Positions 41,901-52,520 of a stretch of 64,000 nt of DNA are shown piece by piece (within the stretch, counting starts at the first letter, position 1; every line of letters begins with the position of its first letter). The notes under the pieces were generated by a model. The model did no database searches. It saw nothing but the letters and a program-made list of their open reading frames with translations, and was not told where the DNA came from. The stretch covers positions 786,042,772-786,106,771 of the forward strand of contig NC_053389.1 in the NCBI RefSeq assembly GCF_905171765.1, in the 5' to 3' direction. Made by a program: the position numbers and the translations under genes. The DNA comes from Bufo bufo (taxonomy: Eukaryota > Chordata > Amphibia > Anura > Bufonidae).

Positions 41901-44250
41901 TGTGTAACTACTAGTGATACAGTACTAAGCCTGGTGTAACTACCAGTGATACAGTACTGATCCCGGTGTAACTACCAGTGATAAAGTATTAAGCCTGGTG
42001 TAACTATCAGTAATACAGTACTAAGCCTGATGTAACTACCAGTGATGCAGTACTGATCCCGGTGTAACTACCAGTGATACAGTACTGATTCTGGTGTAAC
42101 TACCAGTGATACAGTACTGATCCTGGTGTAACTACCAGTGATACAGTACTAAGCCTGGTGTAACTACCAGTGATACAGTAATAAGTCTGGTGTAACTACT
42201 AGTGATACCGTTTTAAGTCTGGTGTAACTACCAGTGATACAGTACTAAGCCTGGTGTAACTATCAGTGATACAGTACTGATCCTGGTGTAACTACCAGTG
42301 ATACAATACTAAGCCTTGTGTAACTACCAGTGATACAGTACTAAGCCTTGTGTAACTACCAGTGATACAGTACTAAGCCTGGTGTAACTACCAGTGATAC
42401 AGTACTAAGCCTGGTGTAACTACCAGTGATACAGTACTAAGCCTGGTGTAACTACCAGTAATACAGTACTAAGCCTGGTGTAACTATCAGTGATACAGTA
42501 CTGATCCAGGTGTAACTTACAGTGATACAGTATTAAGTCTGGTGTAACTACCAGTGATACAGTACTAAGCCTGGTGTAACTATCAGTGATACAGTACTAA
42601 GCCTGGTGTAACTATCACTGATACAGTACTGATCCTGGTGTAACTACCAGTGATACAGTACTAAGCCTTGTGTAACTACCAGTGATACAGTACTAAGCCT
42701 GGTGTAACTACCAGTGATACAGTACTAAGCCTGGTGTAACTACCAGTGATACAGTACTAAGCCTGGTGTAACTACCAGTGATACAGTACTAAGCCTGGTG
42801 TAACTGCCTGTCATACAGTACTAAGCCTGGTGTAACTACCAGTGATACACTACTAAGTCTGGTGTAACTACCAGTGAGACAGTACTGATCCCGGTGTAAC
42901 TACCAGTTATACAGTACTAAGTCTGGTGTAACTGCCAGTGAGACAGTACTGATCCCGCTGTAACTACTAGTGAGACAGTACTAAGCCCGGTGTAACTACC
43001 AGTAATACAGTACTAAGCCTTGTGTAACTACTAGTGATACAGTACTAAGCTTGGTGTACCTACCAGTGATACAGTACTGATCCCGGTGTAACTACTAGTG
43101 ATAAAGTATTAAGCCTGGTGTAACTATCAGTAATACAGTACTAAGCCTGATGTAACTACCAGTGATGCAGTACTGATCCCGGTGTAACTACTAGTGATAC
43201 AGTACTGATTCTGGTGTAACTACCAGTGATACAGTACTGATCCTGGTGTAACTACCAGTGATACAGTACTAAGCCTGGTGTAACTACCAGTGATACAGTA
43301 ATAAGTCTGCTGGAACTACTAGTGATACAGTTTTAAATCTGCTGGAACTACCAGTGATACAGTACTGATTCTGGTGTAACTACCAGTAATACAGTACTAA
43401 GTCTGGTGAAACTACTAGTGATACAGTTTTAAGCCTGCTGTAACTACTAGTGATACAGTACTAAGCCCGGTGTAACTACTAGTAATGCAGTACTAAGCCA
43501 GGTGTAACTACTAGTGATACAGTACTAAGCCTGGTGTAACTACCAGTGATACAGTACTAAGTCTGGTGTAACTATTAGTGAGACAGTACTGATCCTGGTG
43601 TAACTACCAGTGATACAGTACTAAGCCTGGTCTAACTACCAGTGATACAGTACTAAGTCTGCTGAAACTACTAGTGATACAGTTTTAAGCCTGGTGTAAC
43701 TACCAGTGATACAGTACTGATTCCGGTGTATCTACCAGTGATACAGTACTGAGCCCGGTGTAACTACCAGTAATACAGTACTAAGTCTGGTGAAACCACC
43801 AGTGATACAGTACTAAGCCTGGTGTAACTACCAGTGATACAGTACTGATTCCGGTGTATCTACCAGTGATACAGTACTGAGCCCGATGTAACTACTACCA
43901 GTAATACAGTACTAAGTCTGGTGACACTACCAGTAATACAGTACTAAGTCTGGTGAAATTACTAGTGATACAGTACTAAGCCTGGTGTAACTACCAGTAA
44001 TACAGTACTAAGTCTGGTGAAACTACTAGTGATACAGTTTTAAGCCTGGTGTAACTACTAATGATACAGTACTAAGTCTGGTGTAACTACCAGTGATACA
44101 GTTTTAAGTATGGTGTAACTACCAGTGATACAGTATTAAGTCTGGTGTAACTACCAGTGAAACAGTACTGATCCCGGTGTAACTACCAGTGATACAATAC
44201 TAAGCCTGGTGTAACTACCAGTGATACAGTGCTGATTCCGGTGTAACAAT
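35966..44250. repeat. Large 32 bp minisatellite/satellite array, about 250 units
   Basis: Unit: ATACAGTACTAAGCCTGGTG followed by TAACTACCAGTG (32 bp). Period is remarkably constant. Common unit variants are TACTGATCCCGG, TACTAAGCCTTG, AGTCTGGTG, and a marker unit TGCCTGTCATACAG. The marker occurs at 36611, 37635, 38659, 40419, 41653 and 42805. Spacings are 1024, 1024, 1760, 1234 (1056 after removing a 178 bp insertion) and 1152, all multiples of 32. A longer block around 36305-37000 recurs at 40113-40860, offset 3808 (119 units). One hAT-like MITE interrupts the array at 40882. Non-coding; stops in every frame. Confidence 0.97.
40882..41051. mobile_element. 170 bp hAT-like MITE inside the 32 bp array
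   Basis: Ends CATGGGAGTAGCTATAGGG and (reverse-complemented) CAGGGGTGTAGCTAACGG. Flanked by GATACAGT at 40874-40881 and 41052-41059, an 8 bp duplication. The uninterrupted array sequence at the same register is present elsewhere (for example near 37970-38030 and 42090-42150), which serves as an empty site and confirms the borders. Confidence 0.92.
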
Positions 44251-44606
44251 CAGGACAAGAGAAACATTTGTACTGCTGATTTATTTCGCTCATAGAGGAC
44301 ATTCTTTAGAACCATCGAAACAGAGACTTTATCTCAGTGCCAGTAGGTGGCGCTATGTCTCCTCATTTTACAAGATCATCCTATTAAATGACTAGGAATG
44401 TAATGTAAATGCAATGCTATTAATAAGGGTGCGTGTGTCCGGGTGTGGGGGTTTAGACATACCTCCCAACTGCTGCTGCTAGGAACAAGGTAAGTATATG
44501 GTGTTTATTTTTTTGACTGTGAGGAGCACATAACTGAGCATATCACTGGGGGGCACAATGTGTGGCATATTACTGAGGGGCACAATGTGGGCATATTACT
44601 GGGGGG
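44251..44606. other. Array flank with short degenerate repeats
   Basis: No ORF. At 44527-44606 three diverged copies of GGGGCACAATGTGGGCATATTACTG-like sequence (about 30-35 bp) are present. Confidence 0.6.
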
Positions 44607-44671
44607 CCAGGGGCGTTGCTAGGGTCTCAAATGATCCAGGGCCCAAGCCCCAATGAATATGGCCCAGTTCT
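44607..44671. mobile_element. hAT-type terminus (single end)
   Basis: CAGGGGCGTTGCTAGGGTCT … GGGCCCAAGCCCC is a hAT-like terminal sequence of the CAGGGGCGT type. The opposite end and duplication were not found. Confidence 0.45.
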
Positions 44672-44942
44672 CTAAGGCTATTTTCACACTAGCGGTAGCT
44701 ATATGGGGCGGGCCGGAGGTCCGGCCGCAGCACGGCAAACATGCTGTAGTTTTTTTCAGCCCACCTCTCGGCATGTTTGCCGTGCTGCGGCCGGACCTCC
44801 GGCCCGCACCCATTATAGTAAATGGGGCCGGAGTGGACTTCCGGTGGCACGGTGCACTAGCGGTAGCATGGATCCAGCAGGCTGTTCCCCCGCTGGAACA
44901 GCCTGCCGGAGAAGGCTACCGTTAGTGTGAAAGTAGCCTAAG
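44672..44942. mobile_element. Palindromic MITE of about 270 bp
   Basis: TAAGGCTATTTTCACACTAG at 44673 mirrors TAGTGTGAAAGTAGCCTA ending at 44940. An inner pair (GGTCCGGCCGCAGCACGG, GGCAAACATG against CATGTTTGCC, CCGTGCTGCGGCCGGACC) flanks a centre near 44755. CATTATAGTAAATGGGG in the right part is shared in type with 57301-57624. Confidence 0.82.
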
Positions 44943-45324
44943 TCGACCCTCCCTGCGCACACTGCATTTTACTGTACTCGCTATACAGCAGCACAGACCT
45001 GTCAAATCCAGGGCCTCCCAGGTGACGTCTCCTCTGACGTAGGTCTTCTCATCATCTTCTCCACTCGGTCCAGACAACTTCTTTCAGCTGCGCCTCGTCT
45101 CTGCAGAGTGTGACACACAGACATTTTAGGTTTCTCACATTTCTATCATCATCCCCCAACCTGAAGTCCCCACAGTGTTATCCTGCTGCTCGCTGTGCTC
45201 CCCAATACCCCCAAATACTATCCTGAAGAAAACTGAGTGCCCCCCATAGTAATAGTGCTCCTCATAGTCCCACCAATAGTAATTCCCTTCTAAAGTGCCC
45301 TCATTAGTAATACTGCCCGTACTG
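44943..45324. other. Non-coding stretch with degenerate TAGTAAT repeats
   Basis: From 45180 onward, loosely repeated CATAGTAATAGTGC and TTAGTAATACTGC phrases about 30 bp apart. No gene. Confidence 0.55.
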
Positions 45325-45645
45325 CAGTGGCGTAGGGATCGCCATAGCAACCATAGCAGTGGCTATGGGGCCCTACCGTGTGGGGGCCCGCCTTCTGTTT
45401 TTTTATATTTTTTTTTATTTACATACACTTGACTAGTGCCGTCCGTGGGCGGTCCGCGGCCCGGGCCTGGCTGGGGAGAAGGAGTCAGGAGCAGAGAGCA
45501 GGGCACGGGGCCGGGCAGCAGATGAGATAGGCCGCGGTGGAGGGGGCCGGGCCGGGGGCACGGGGTGTACTACCTGGAGTCTAGGTGGGAGTGGTCCGGA
45601 CTCCCGCCATGGCGCCAGTCAGATTCCCGCCGCAGCAGTGTCTAA
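45325..45645. mobile_element. hAT-type left end and GC-rich body (fragment)
   Basis: CAGTGGCGTAGGGATCGCCA … GGCTATGGGGCCC is a hAT-like terminus followed by very GC-rich DNA (45430-45640). A candidate right end lies at about 57826-57858 (GGCCC … TAGCTACGCCCCAG), but the adjacent 8 bp (CCGTACTG and CCCTTTGG) do not match, so pairing is unproven. Confidence 0.5.
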
Positions 45646-45650
45646 CTGAG
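45646..45650. repeat. 5 bp target duplication of the solo LTR, left (CTGAG)
   Basis: CTGAG recurs at 54171-54175, directly after the LTR end. Confidence 0.8.
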
Positions 45651-45829
45651 TGTAACGGTCACGTCCACACACACACAGGGGGAAGGGTAGTGACCACTGC
45701 GCTCCACCCTCACCCCTGGCCCTGCCTACTTGCCTCACGAGTCCTGATGACAGGGGACAACTGCACGGCAGTCCCTAACTTATGATATGTGCAGGGAAGA
45801 CAGACAAGACAAAATACGGAACATGAACG

Positions 45830-45833
45830 GACC
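45830..45833. repeat. 4 bp target duplication of Gypsy-A, left (GACC)
   Basis: GACC recurs at 53665-53668 after the right LTR. Confidence 0.85.
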
Positions 45834-46616
45834 TGTAGTGTACGGGAACTGTAATACCCGTCACTACCAAAGTGTCACTTGGTGTGCTGTCGTCCCTCCT
45901 AATTATGGGAAGTTGCTATATGTCAGTTTTATAAAATGTCATGTAATGTATGTATTTTCCTGTTACTGAAACTTGCATGCAGAGGCCTGCTAGGGGTGTC
46001 ATTCCAGCTTCTAGTCAATAGAGGGAGCTAGAGAGCCCTAGTTTATATAAGGCACAGACAAGGAAGTAAAAGTCAGTCTAGACCAGAGCTCAGAAGTTTC
46101 TAGAGCCTGAGGAAGCATGGAGAGACAGAGGCAAAGATCAGAGGAGCCAGAGGTACTAAGAGAAACAGAGGAGGTACTTATTTAAGCCATAATCAAGGAT
46201 ATAAAGCCAGACTTAGGTTAATGGGCCTTGGTGAAGAATTGCTACATTCCAGGATCAGACAGAGTTAGAGTGCAAGCTCCTTTGCTGCAAGTCCTGTGTT
46301 CAACACTCTGTAATTACCCTGCTGTACTGAATTGCCTGCATCGACCGAATTGCAAAATCGACTTTATGCTGAGGAACTGCGTTTCCAAGATTGTCTCTGC
46401 TTAAAACTACTAAAGTTCAAGTTCTGTTTTAATTCCACGTTTCCTCAATTTATTTCTGCTTTCCGCAAACGGCGTGCCACCGTTTACTTGGCACTGGCGT
46501 CACGAACTATTTCTAATTCTATACCTGCCCTTGCAGAGAGTCAGCTGTACCAGGTTAGTGTATATTGCACTACTACACCCAGAAACACCTACTACGCACA
46601 ACTTGAGTACACTGCA
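45834..46616 (+). repeat. Gypsy-A 5' LTR
   Basis: TG…CA ends (TGTAGTGTAC … GTACACTGCA). TATATAA at 46044-46050 is a likely TATA box, placing U3 before it. Lacks four bases (TATA) present in the 3' LTR near 52957. Confidence 0.95.
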
Positions 46617-47169
46617 CCTCTCTTTTGGCTGTCACGAACAGGATACGCACGCTTTCTAGTGCAAGAAGCGTGAACTTTGTGCCTTATACCGTTGCCCTGT
46701 GACCAAAGTGACAATTTTCCTGTTTTATTCAAGTGGACTTTGTGGACTGAAAATCATACCCAAAGTGTACCAAAAACCTCCAAAAAGCGCTGTGCAGTGT
46801 TGCGCTACCCAGAGGAAGAAAATCGCCACATTGGAGTGTGGTTTTGTGGACTTTTTACAATCCTGCTTGCTGTCAGTGAATGGACAGCGTTTTGCTAAAG
46901 ATGGCCACCGGCTGCCTGGAGTAAAGTTTCCCGCGTCGCTGAGGACATTCGTGGGCGGATCCCTGCAAAGACACAGAGAGTCCCGCCCCTCTTCATCATC
47001 GCACCGCCGCGGCCCTGCTTCTCCTACGTCACCGCGGTCTCAGGACGTCCGGAACCTCGCGAGACTTGACCTGCGCAAGCCCGGCGATACCGGTAAGCAC
47101 TTGTAACCGGAGGGAAGGGGAGTGTACCGGCCTCTTTAGTCGCCAGCGGCCACCTCTAAATAGACTACC
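46617..47169 (+). other. Gypsy-A leader with probable primer-binding site
   Basis: TTTTGGCTGTCACGAACAGG at 46622-46641 lies just inside the LTR, where the tRNA primer-binding site is expected; I cannot assign the tRNA. The rest of the leader is GC-rich after 46920. Confidence 0.6.
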
Positions 47170-49236
47170 ATGTCAGAGCCAGGAGTGCCTGAGCAGCCGG
47201 CCCCAGGAGAGCTTGCGGCTCCTGGTCATCCGGCGGCCCCCAGCATGATGCCCTTTACCATGCCCTACTATTTCGGGGCCCCATGGTTCCCCCGCTACAG
47301 GGGAGAGACCCATACCCTAAAGGACTTTAAAGAAAAGTTGCTGGCACTATTCCGATTGTACCCTATAAATGCCGACCAGCAAATGGAAATCCTGCTGGCG
47401 CAGCTGGAGGGAGCTGCCCGCAGGGAAGTGTTATCCTGGCCTGCTACTGAGCGGAGTACTCTAGAACAGATATTCACCCGCCTCAGAGCCACTTTTGAAA
47501 CTAGGACTGCCTCAGAGATAAAGATGCACTTCTTTGGCCAGAGACAGAAGCCCGGTGAGTCCCTCCGTGACTATGCCCTATCACTTCAGGAGGCTTTAGG
47601 GGCTGTAATCCAGATAGATCCCAAAGAGGCTGATAACCGGGACCAGACCCTGAGGGAACAATTTATAACCGGGGTGTCTAGTGAACAAATAAGGACCCAG
47701 TTAAAGATGCTGTCCGCCCAGCACCCTAACAGTGCCTTTCTGGACTTTAAAGAACTGGCTATAAAAATTCTGGGGTCCACAGTACCTCCTGAGTTGAGCG
47801 CCCTATCTGAGTCATCAGCCTGCAAGCCAAAACCGCTTGTCACTAACCGAGCTGAGGCCGGCCAAGCTGTTCAAGTGTCAGCTACTGATACTATTGCCAT
47901 GCTGACAGAGCAAGTAAATCACCTCACTAAAAGTCTAGAGAAAGTGTGCAGAAAAATAGAGGAATGGGAAAAACCCATAATGCTAGAAGAAGAATTCCTG
48001 TCACCTCCTAGGCCGTTCCCACCTCCTTACCAAGAGACTCACCCCAGGGATCCTGGGAGGTGTAATAAAAACCGTAAGCGGCCCGTGTGTACATACTGCA
48101 AAAAGCTGGGACACACAGAATCCACGTGCTGGCAGTTAAACAGGGCAACCCCTGAGGCTGAGGACCACCCCTCGGGAGGTAGAACACTAGGTCCAGATGA
48201 TCCAAATTGGATGCCGCGGTATGTAGGATCCCATCCTAAAATCAATATAGAGATCAACGGGGTCCCCTTTGAAGCCTTATTAGATACTGGGTCTCAGGTC
48301 ACTACTATTCAGCTGCCCGCCTTTGAGAGGTTCTGGGACACCAACCAATTGACCCAGCCGCCTGAATCCTGGGTGGAGATTATCGCCAGCAATGGCAAAC
48401 CAGTAAAGGTTCATGGATACTGGGAACCCACCCTGCAGGTGGGAGAAGTAACCCTGCCTCAACAGGGAGTGATCGTAGTACAAGCCGGTGACAGAGGAGG
48501 ACAGCCTGTCATTCTAGGCACCAATGTCTTCAAAAACTGTTATTCAGAAATACTTGCCGTATTACATCAGACTTTGCCCACTGCTTCCTCTGCATCCAGG
48601 AGGGTGATTCAAAAGACTATTACTGTGTTAAGTGCCCAGCAGAGGTTTGCTAATGGGAAAGGAGAAATTTGTACTGCCAGGATCCGTGATATTAAGCCTG
48701 TGACTTTGCCTCCTAATTCTCAAACTCTTTTGTGGTGTCGTGCTGTCCTGGGAGTCGAAGGCCGAGATTATCCAGCCCTGGTGGAACCAATCCAGATGGA
48801 GGATTATCCTTATGTGAGAGCTGCCAAGTGCCTGGTGAACGTCTCCCAAGGTAAAGTACCTGTCCGTCTGATTAATCTGAGTAATCATCCTGTTGCGCTT
48901 ACTAAGCATTGCCCTGTTGCCCAGCTGTCCCAGGTGTCCTTCCAAGACATCATTCGTCTTCCAGTGACAGAAAAGCCGTCAGCTGCAGGCCGCGGATGTT
49001 CGCCGGTGACCCAGCCACAAGTGCCCTGGTGGGAAGAGCTCCATGTCGGGGACGAGAATACCCCCCAACGGCAACAAGAAGGGATTATACAGCTTGTCAA
49101 AGAGCACCACCAGGCCTTCAGTAAGCATGCCACTGATTATGGTGAGGTGAGTGCCATACAACACACTATACCTACTGGCTCTCATCCTCCTATCAAGGAG
49201 AGGTACCTTTACCGCCTACTTCATATCAGACTGTAA
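47170..49236 (+). CDS. Gypsy-A gag-protease polyprotein
   Basis: 688 codons from an ATG with A at -3. Gag: residues about 45-200 form the capsid-like part (FPRYRGETHTLKDFKEKLLA, LAQLEGAARREVLSWP, QFITGVSSEQIRTQLK). A coiled stretch lies at about 240-265 (MLTEQVNHLTKSLEKVCRKI). One CCHC zinc knuckle follows at about 307 (CTYCKKLGHTESTC), which binds the element RNA. The aspartic protease has its active DTG at about 372 (ALLDTGSQVTTI) and a flap-side ILGTNVF near 453. The C-terminus already contains the linker to RT (AIQHTIPTGSHPPIKERY) and then runs off-frame to a stop at 49234. Gag and protease share one frame; RT follows in the -1 frame. The frame break is the only lesion seen. Confidence 0.93.
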   Translation: MSEPGVPEQPAPGELAAPGHPAAPSMMPFTMPYYFGAPWFPRYRGETHTLKDFKEKLLALFRLYPINADQQMEILLAQLEGAARREVLSWPATERSTLEQIFTRLRATFETRTASEIKMHFFGQRQKPGESLRDYALSLQEALGAVIQIDPKEADNRDQTLREQFITGVSSEQIRTQLKMLSAQHPNSAFLDFKELAIKILGSTVPPELSALSESSACKPKPLVTNRAEAGQAVQVSATDTIAMLTEQVNHLTKSLEKVCRKIEEWEKPIMLEEEFLSPPRPFPPPYQETHPRDPGRCNKNRKRPVCTYCKKLGHTESTCWQLNRATPEAEDHPSGGRTLGPDDPNWMPRYVGSHPKINIEINGVPFEALLDTGSQVTTIQLPAFERFWDTNQLTQPPESWVEIIASNGKPVKVHGYWEPTLQVGEVTLPQQGVIVVQAGDRGGQPVILGTNVFKNCYSEILAVLHQTLPTASSASRRVIQKTITVLSAQQRFANGKGEICTARIRDIKPVTLPPNSQTLLWCRAVLGVEGRDYPALVEPIQMEDYPYVRAAKCLVNVSQGKVPVRLINLSNHPVALTKHCPVAQLSQVSFQDIIRLPVTEKPSAAGRGCSPVTQPQVPWWEELHVGDENTPQRQQEGIIQLVKEHHQAFSKHATDYGEVSAIQHTIPTGSHPPIKERYLYRLLHIRL

Positions 49237-52200
49237 AGGAAATGATCCAAGAGATGAAAGACTCTAATGTAATCCGGGACAGCCGTAGTCCGTGGGCTGC
49301 ACCCCTGGTCCTTGTAAAGAAGAAGGACGGGGGTATCCGTTTCTGTGTGGATTATAGGAAAATTAATCAAATAACCCACAAAGACGCATACCCACTGCCC
49401 CGCATTGAGGAGTCACTAACTGCTCTGGGCTCCTCTGCCTATTTCTCCACATTGGACTTGACCAGTGGCTACTGGCAAGTACCCATGGCCCCTGCAGATA
49501 GAGAAAAGACTGCTTTCACTACTCCCATGGGCCTGTTTGAGTTCAATTGTATGCCGTTCGGGCTATGTAATGCCCCAGGGACTTTCCAGAGACTAATGGA
49601 GCGGTGTTTGGGTCACAAAAACTTCGAAACAGTGCTGCTGTATCTAGATGACGTCATTGTGTACTCAAAAACATATGAGGACCATCTGAAACATTTGGCA
49701 GAAGTATTTGAAATCCTTATCAAATATGGCTTGAAGGTAAAGCCATCCAAGTACCACCTGCTCAAACCTGCAGTAAGATACCTGGGGCATATAGTAAGCG
49801 GAGAGGGAGTGCAACCTGACCCTGATAAGTTAGCAGCTGTCCGTAATTGGCCGGTTCCTACTACTGTCAAAGAGGTGAGGAGTTTCCTGGGTTTTGCCGG
49901 CTACTATAGACGTTTTATCCCCCATTTTGCTCAAATAGCTGATCCTATCCAGGAGCTCTTGAGGGGGCAACCCAAAAAGAGTCCTAGAACTCCTGTGCCC
50001 ATTGAGTGGAATGAGGAAAGAGAGATAGCGTTCCAATTGCTAAAAAAGAAACTGACCGAGCCTCCAGTGTTAGGTTATCCAGATTATAGCAAGCCCTTCC
50101 ATCTCTATACTGACGCTAGCAAGCAAGGCCTGGGAGCTGTGTTAGCCCAAATCCAAGAGGGAAAAGAGAGAGTGATAGCATATGCAAGCCGCTCCCTGAA
50201 AGGAGCTGAGAAAAATGACCAGAATTATAGTTCCTTCAAACTAGAGTTCCTGGCATTAGTGTGGGCGGTGACGGAAAAATTCAAGGACTATCTAGCCGCC
50301 ACCCCGTTCATTGCATTCACTGACAATAACCCTCTGGCACATCTAAATACAGCTAGATTGGGGGCCTTGGAGCAGAGATGGGCCTCTCGCCTTGCCAACT
50401 ATAATTTCTCTGTAAAGTATCGTGCTGGACGCACTAATGATAATGCTGATGCTTTATCCAGGCTTCCCACAGAGACAGCTCCTGATGATGTGCGAGATGC
50501 TTGGGAAGATGTAGAGATGCCGGCTTTCTATAACAAATTTGCTCAACAGGATCAGGCTCGAGCTACCAATAACAGAGCTGCAGTTCCTTCATCCTCCAAT
50601 AGGCCTGAACCTAAAGAAGAAAGGTGGGTGAGACTGCAGTCTGAAAGTAGAGTGCTGGGTGAGCTGTTGGACTTCATTACTAGTGGCAGAGCCCCTGAGA
50701 GGATTCGGCGTAAGAGTGCAGATCCTGAGCTCATCAAACTATGGAGACAGCGCCACCAACTCTTCATACAAAAGGGCCTGTTGCTACGGAGGAGCCTAGA
50801 CCCAGTGTCCAACGAAAGAGTACACCAGATTCTCATACCCCGACGAGATGCAGGTATGGTGTTGGAGATGTACCACAATCAATCCGGTCACTTTGGGGTC
50901 CAAAAGACTGAGGCTACTATCCGCCAGCGGTTTTACTGGGTGGGCATGAGAGAAGACATGGAGAAGTGGTGTCGAGAGTGTGTAGCCTGTGCCTTGAAAC
51001 AAAGTGAGCACCATGATCAGAGGGCACCACTGAGACCCATTGTAAGTACCCGTCCTCTTGAACTTGTCGCCATCGACCATGTAAAACTGGAGCCTAGTCG
51101 CTCAGGGTATGCTTATGCCATGACTATTATTGACCATTTCACAAAGTTTGTTGTAGCAGTGCCTGTGAGAGACCAGACAGCTAAGACTACAGCCGAAATG
51201 TTCTGGAAGCACTTCCTCCTGCCCTATGGATGTCCAGAAAAGATCCTCACCGATCAAGGACCTGCTTTTGAGTCCCATCTGTTCCATGAACTGTGCCGCT
51301 TACACAACTGTAAGAAGATCCGGACGACGGCCTACCATCCTCAAGGTAACGGATTATGTGAAAAAATGAATCAGACCTTGATAGAGATGCTGAGGGCCGT
51401 GCCTCCTGAAAACAGAGGAGATTGGCCCAGTCTGTTGCCACAGCTCATGTTCACATACAATCATACCATACATTGTTCCACCGGGTATACCCCTTTTTAC
51501 TTGATGTTTGGGCGCCAAGGGACATTGCCTGCTGATCATTCATTGGATGTACATGTGCCTGACTGCATTAACCCATTACCTAACACCGACTGGGTTGCTG
51601 AACATCAAAGGCGATTGGATGCAGCCAAGGCCATTGTTCAGGAACGTATGGACTTTGCTAGAGACCGGCAGCAGAAAGACTATGATCAGGCAGCCCAGGC
51701 AGAACCCTTGACCATAGGGGCCGTGGTATGGTTAAAGAATAACCGCCGTACCAGTAAATTGGACAGTAAATGGGAACGAAGTCCTTATGTTGTCACTGCA
51801 ATCCCAAATGTTGGAACTCACACTTATGAGATCACCCGGGAAGACAAGGGATCCCAAATTGTACACCGAAACCGGTTGAAACTCTGCCTGACACCAGAAC
51901 CTAGTGCCGAGAGTTCTGGATCAGAATATCCCGTGTCAGAGTCAGCCATACAGCCCGAGGATCCTATGCAGGCTGTTAGTAATCTGAGGTATGACGCTGA
52001 TCCCATGCATTGGCTTCTGACACCTTGGTTGAACTTGCTGGTGCCTGCTCCGGCACCTACTGTAGCTTCACCTCCAGCAGAGCCGGTTCAAGATGCCCCG
52101 GATCCAGTTTCCCCTCTTGTGGATATTGTTGTTCCCGTTGTTCCTGTTGTTCCAGTTGTTCCAATTGTTCCTGACCAGGGTCTCGCTGATGGAGACCCTC

Positions 52201-52439
52201 CTGTTGCTCCTGTCCCTTCTACTTTGTTGCTGAGGGAAGAGGAGACCCCTGTACTGAGAAGGTCTACCCGGATGACCAGGGGACGCCCGCCAGTCCGTTT
52301 AGGAGACTTTGACTATTCTGGTGGCGTCTCCTCCCAAACCGTTGTTACTGGGAATACCTTGTTGGACATTTGTGCGCAAGAATGGACTCCCCCACGTGAG
52401 CCCTTGCCTGTGCTACACCCACAGGAAACCCCTGGGTAG
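49206..52439 (+). CDS. Gypsy-A pol: RT, RNase H, integrase
   Basis: The frame is open from 49146, but family similarity starts at about 49206 (PLPPTSYQTVKEMIQEM). Numbering from the Met at 49242: RT with KKDGGIRFCVDYRKIN (about 28) and YLDDVIVY (about 134); RNase H with YTDASKQGLGAVL (about 290), KLEFLALVWAV and FTDNNPL; ADALSR tether; integrase with HHCC zinc region (about 545-590), then D, D and E in AIDHVKL, LTDQGPAFES and QGNGLCEKMN; a GPY/F-like module (WERSPYVVTAIP). A Pro/Val tail of about 180 residues includes VPVVPVVPVVPIVP, encoded by near-identical 9-12 bp repeats. The frame is intact to its stop at 52437. Enzymatic motifs are all present; expression would need the upstream frame break bypassed. 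Confidence 0.94.
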   Translation, partial: PLPPTSYQTVKEMIQEMKDSNVIRDSRSPWAAPLVLVKKKDGGIRFCVDYRKINQITHKDAYPLPRIEESLTALGSSAYFSTLDLTSGYWQVPMAPADREKTAFTTPMGLFEFNCMPFGLCNAPGTFQRLMERCLGHKNFETVLLYLDDVIVYSKTYEDHLKHLAEVFEILIKYGLKVKPSKYHLLKPAVRYLGHIVSGEGVQPDPDKLAAVRNWPVPTTVKEVRSFLGFAGYYRRFIPHFAQIADPIQELLRGQPKKSPRTPVPIEWNEEREIAFQLLKKKLTEPPVLGYPDYSKPFHLYTDASKQGLGAVLAQIQEGKERVIAYASRSLKGAEKNDQNYSSFKLEFLALVWAVTEKFKDYLAATPFIAFTDNNPLAHLNTARLGALEQRWASRLANYNFSVKYRAGRTNDNADALSRLPTETAPDDVRDAWEDVEMPAFYNKFAQQDQARATNNRAAVPSSSNRPEPKEERWVRLQSESRVLGELLDFITSGRAPERIRRKSADPELIKLWRQRHQLFIQKGLLLRRSLDPVSNERVHQILIPRRDAGMVLEMYHNQSGHFGVQKTEATIRQRFYWVGMREDMEKWCRECVACALKQSEHHDQRAPLRPIVSTRPLELVAIDHVKLEPSRSGYAYAMTIIDHFTKFVVAVPVRDQTAKTTAEMFWKHFLLPYGCPEKILTDQGPAFESHLFHELCRLHNCKKIRTTAYHPQGNGLCEKMNQTLIEMLRAVPPENRGDWPSLLPQLMFTYNHTIHCSTGYTPFYLMFGRQGTLPADHSLDVHVPDCINPLPNTDWVAEHQRRLDAAKAIVQERMDFARDRQQKDYDQAAQAEPLTIGAVVWLKNNRRTSKLDSKWERSPYVVTAIPNVGTHTYEITREDKGSQIVHRNRLKLCLTPEPSAESSGSEYPVSESAIQPEDPMQAVSNLRYDADPMHWLLTPWLNLLVPAPAPTVASPPAEPVQDAPDPVSPLVDIVVPVVPVVPVVPIVPDQGLADGDPPVAPVPSTLLLREEETPVLRRSTRMTRGRPPVRLGDFDYSGGVSSQTVVTGNTLLDICAQEWTPPREPLPVLHPQETPG

Positions 52440-52520
52440 TTCCGTTTTTATGCTGTCATTTTATTGTGCAACTTCATACTAAAGTATTGTGCCCAGAGAT
52501 GGACTCCACCGCATGAGAGC
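52370..52520. repeat. Diverged tandem duplication at the pol 3' end
   Basis: TTGTGCGCAAGAATGGACTC (52370) and TTGTGCCCAGAGATGGACTC (52485) head two related segments about 115 bp apart; the second lies after the stop codon. Confidence 0.65.

Noticed and set aside
35966..44250. CRISPR-like regular array
   Set aside because: Repeats are contiguous with no unique spacers, and the setting is a eukaryotic genome full of transposons.
49146..49236. Programmed -1 frameshift between gag-pro and pol of Gypsy-A
   Set aside because: The -1 direction fits, but no slippery heptamer is seen at the switch, and family-conserved residues run to the break on both sides, which favours a one-base loss. Kept only as an alternative.
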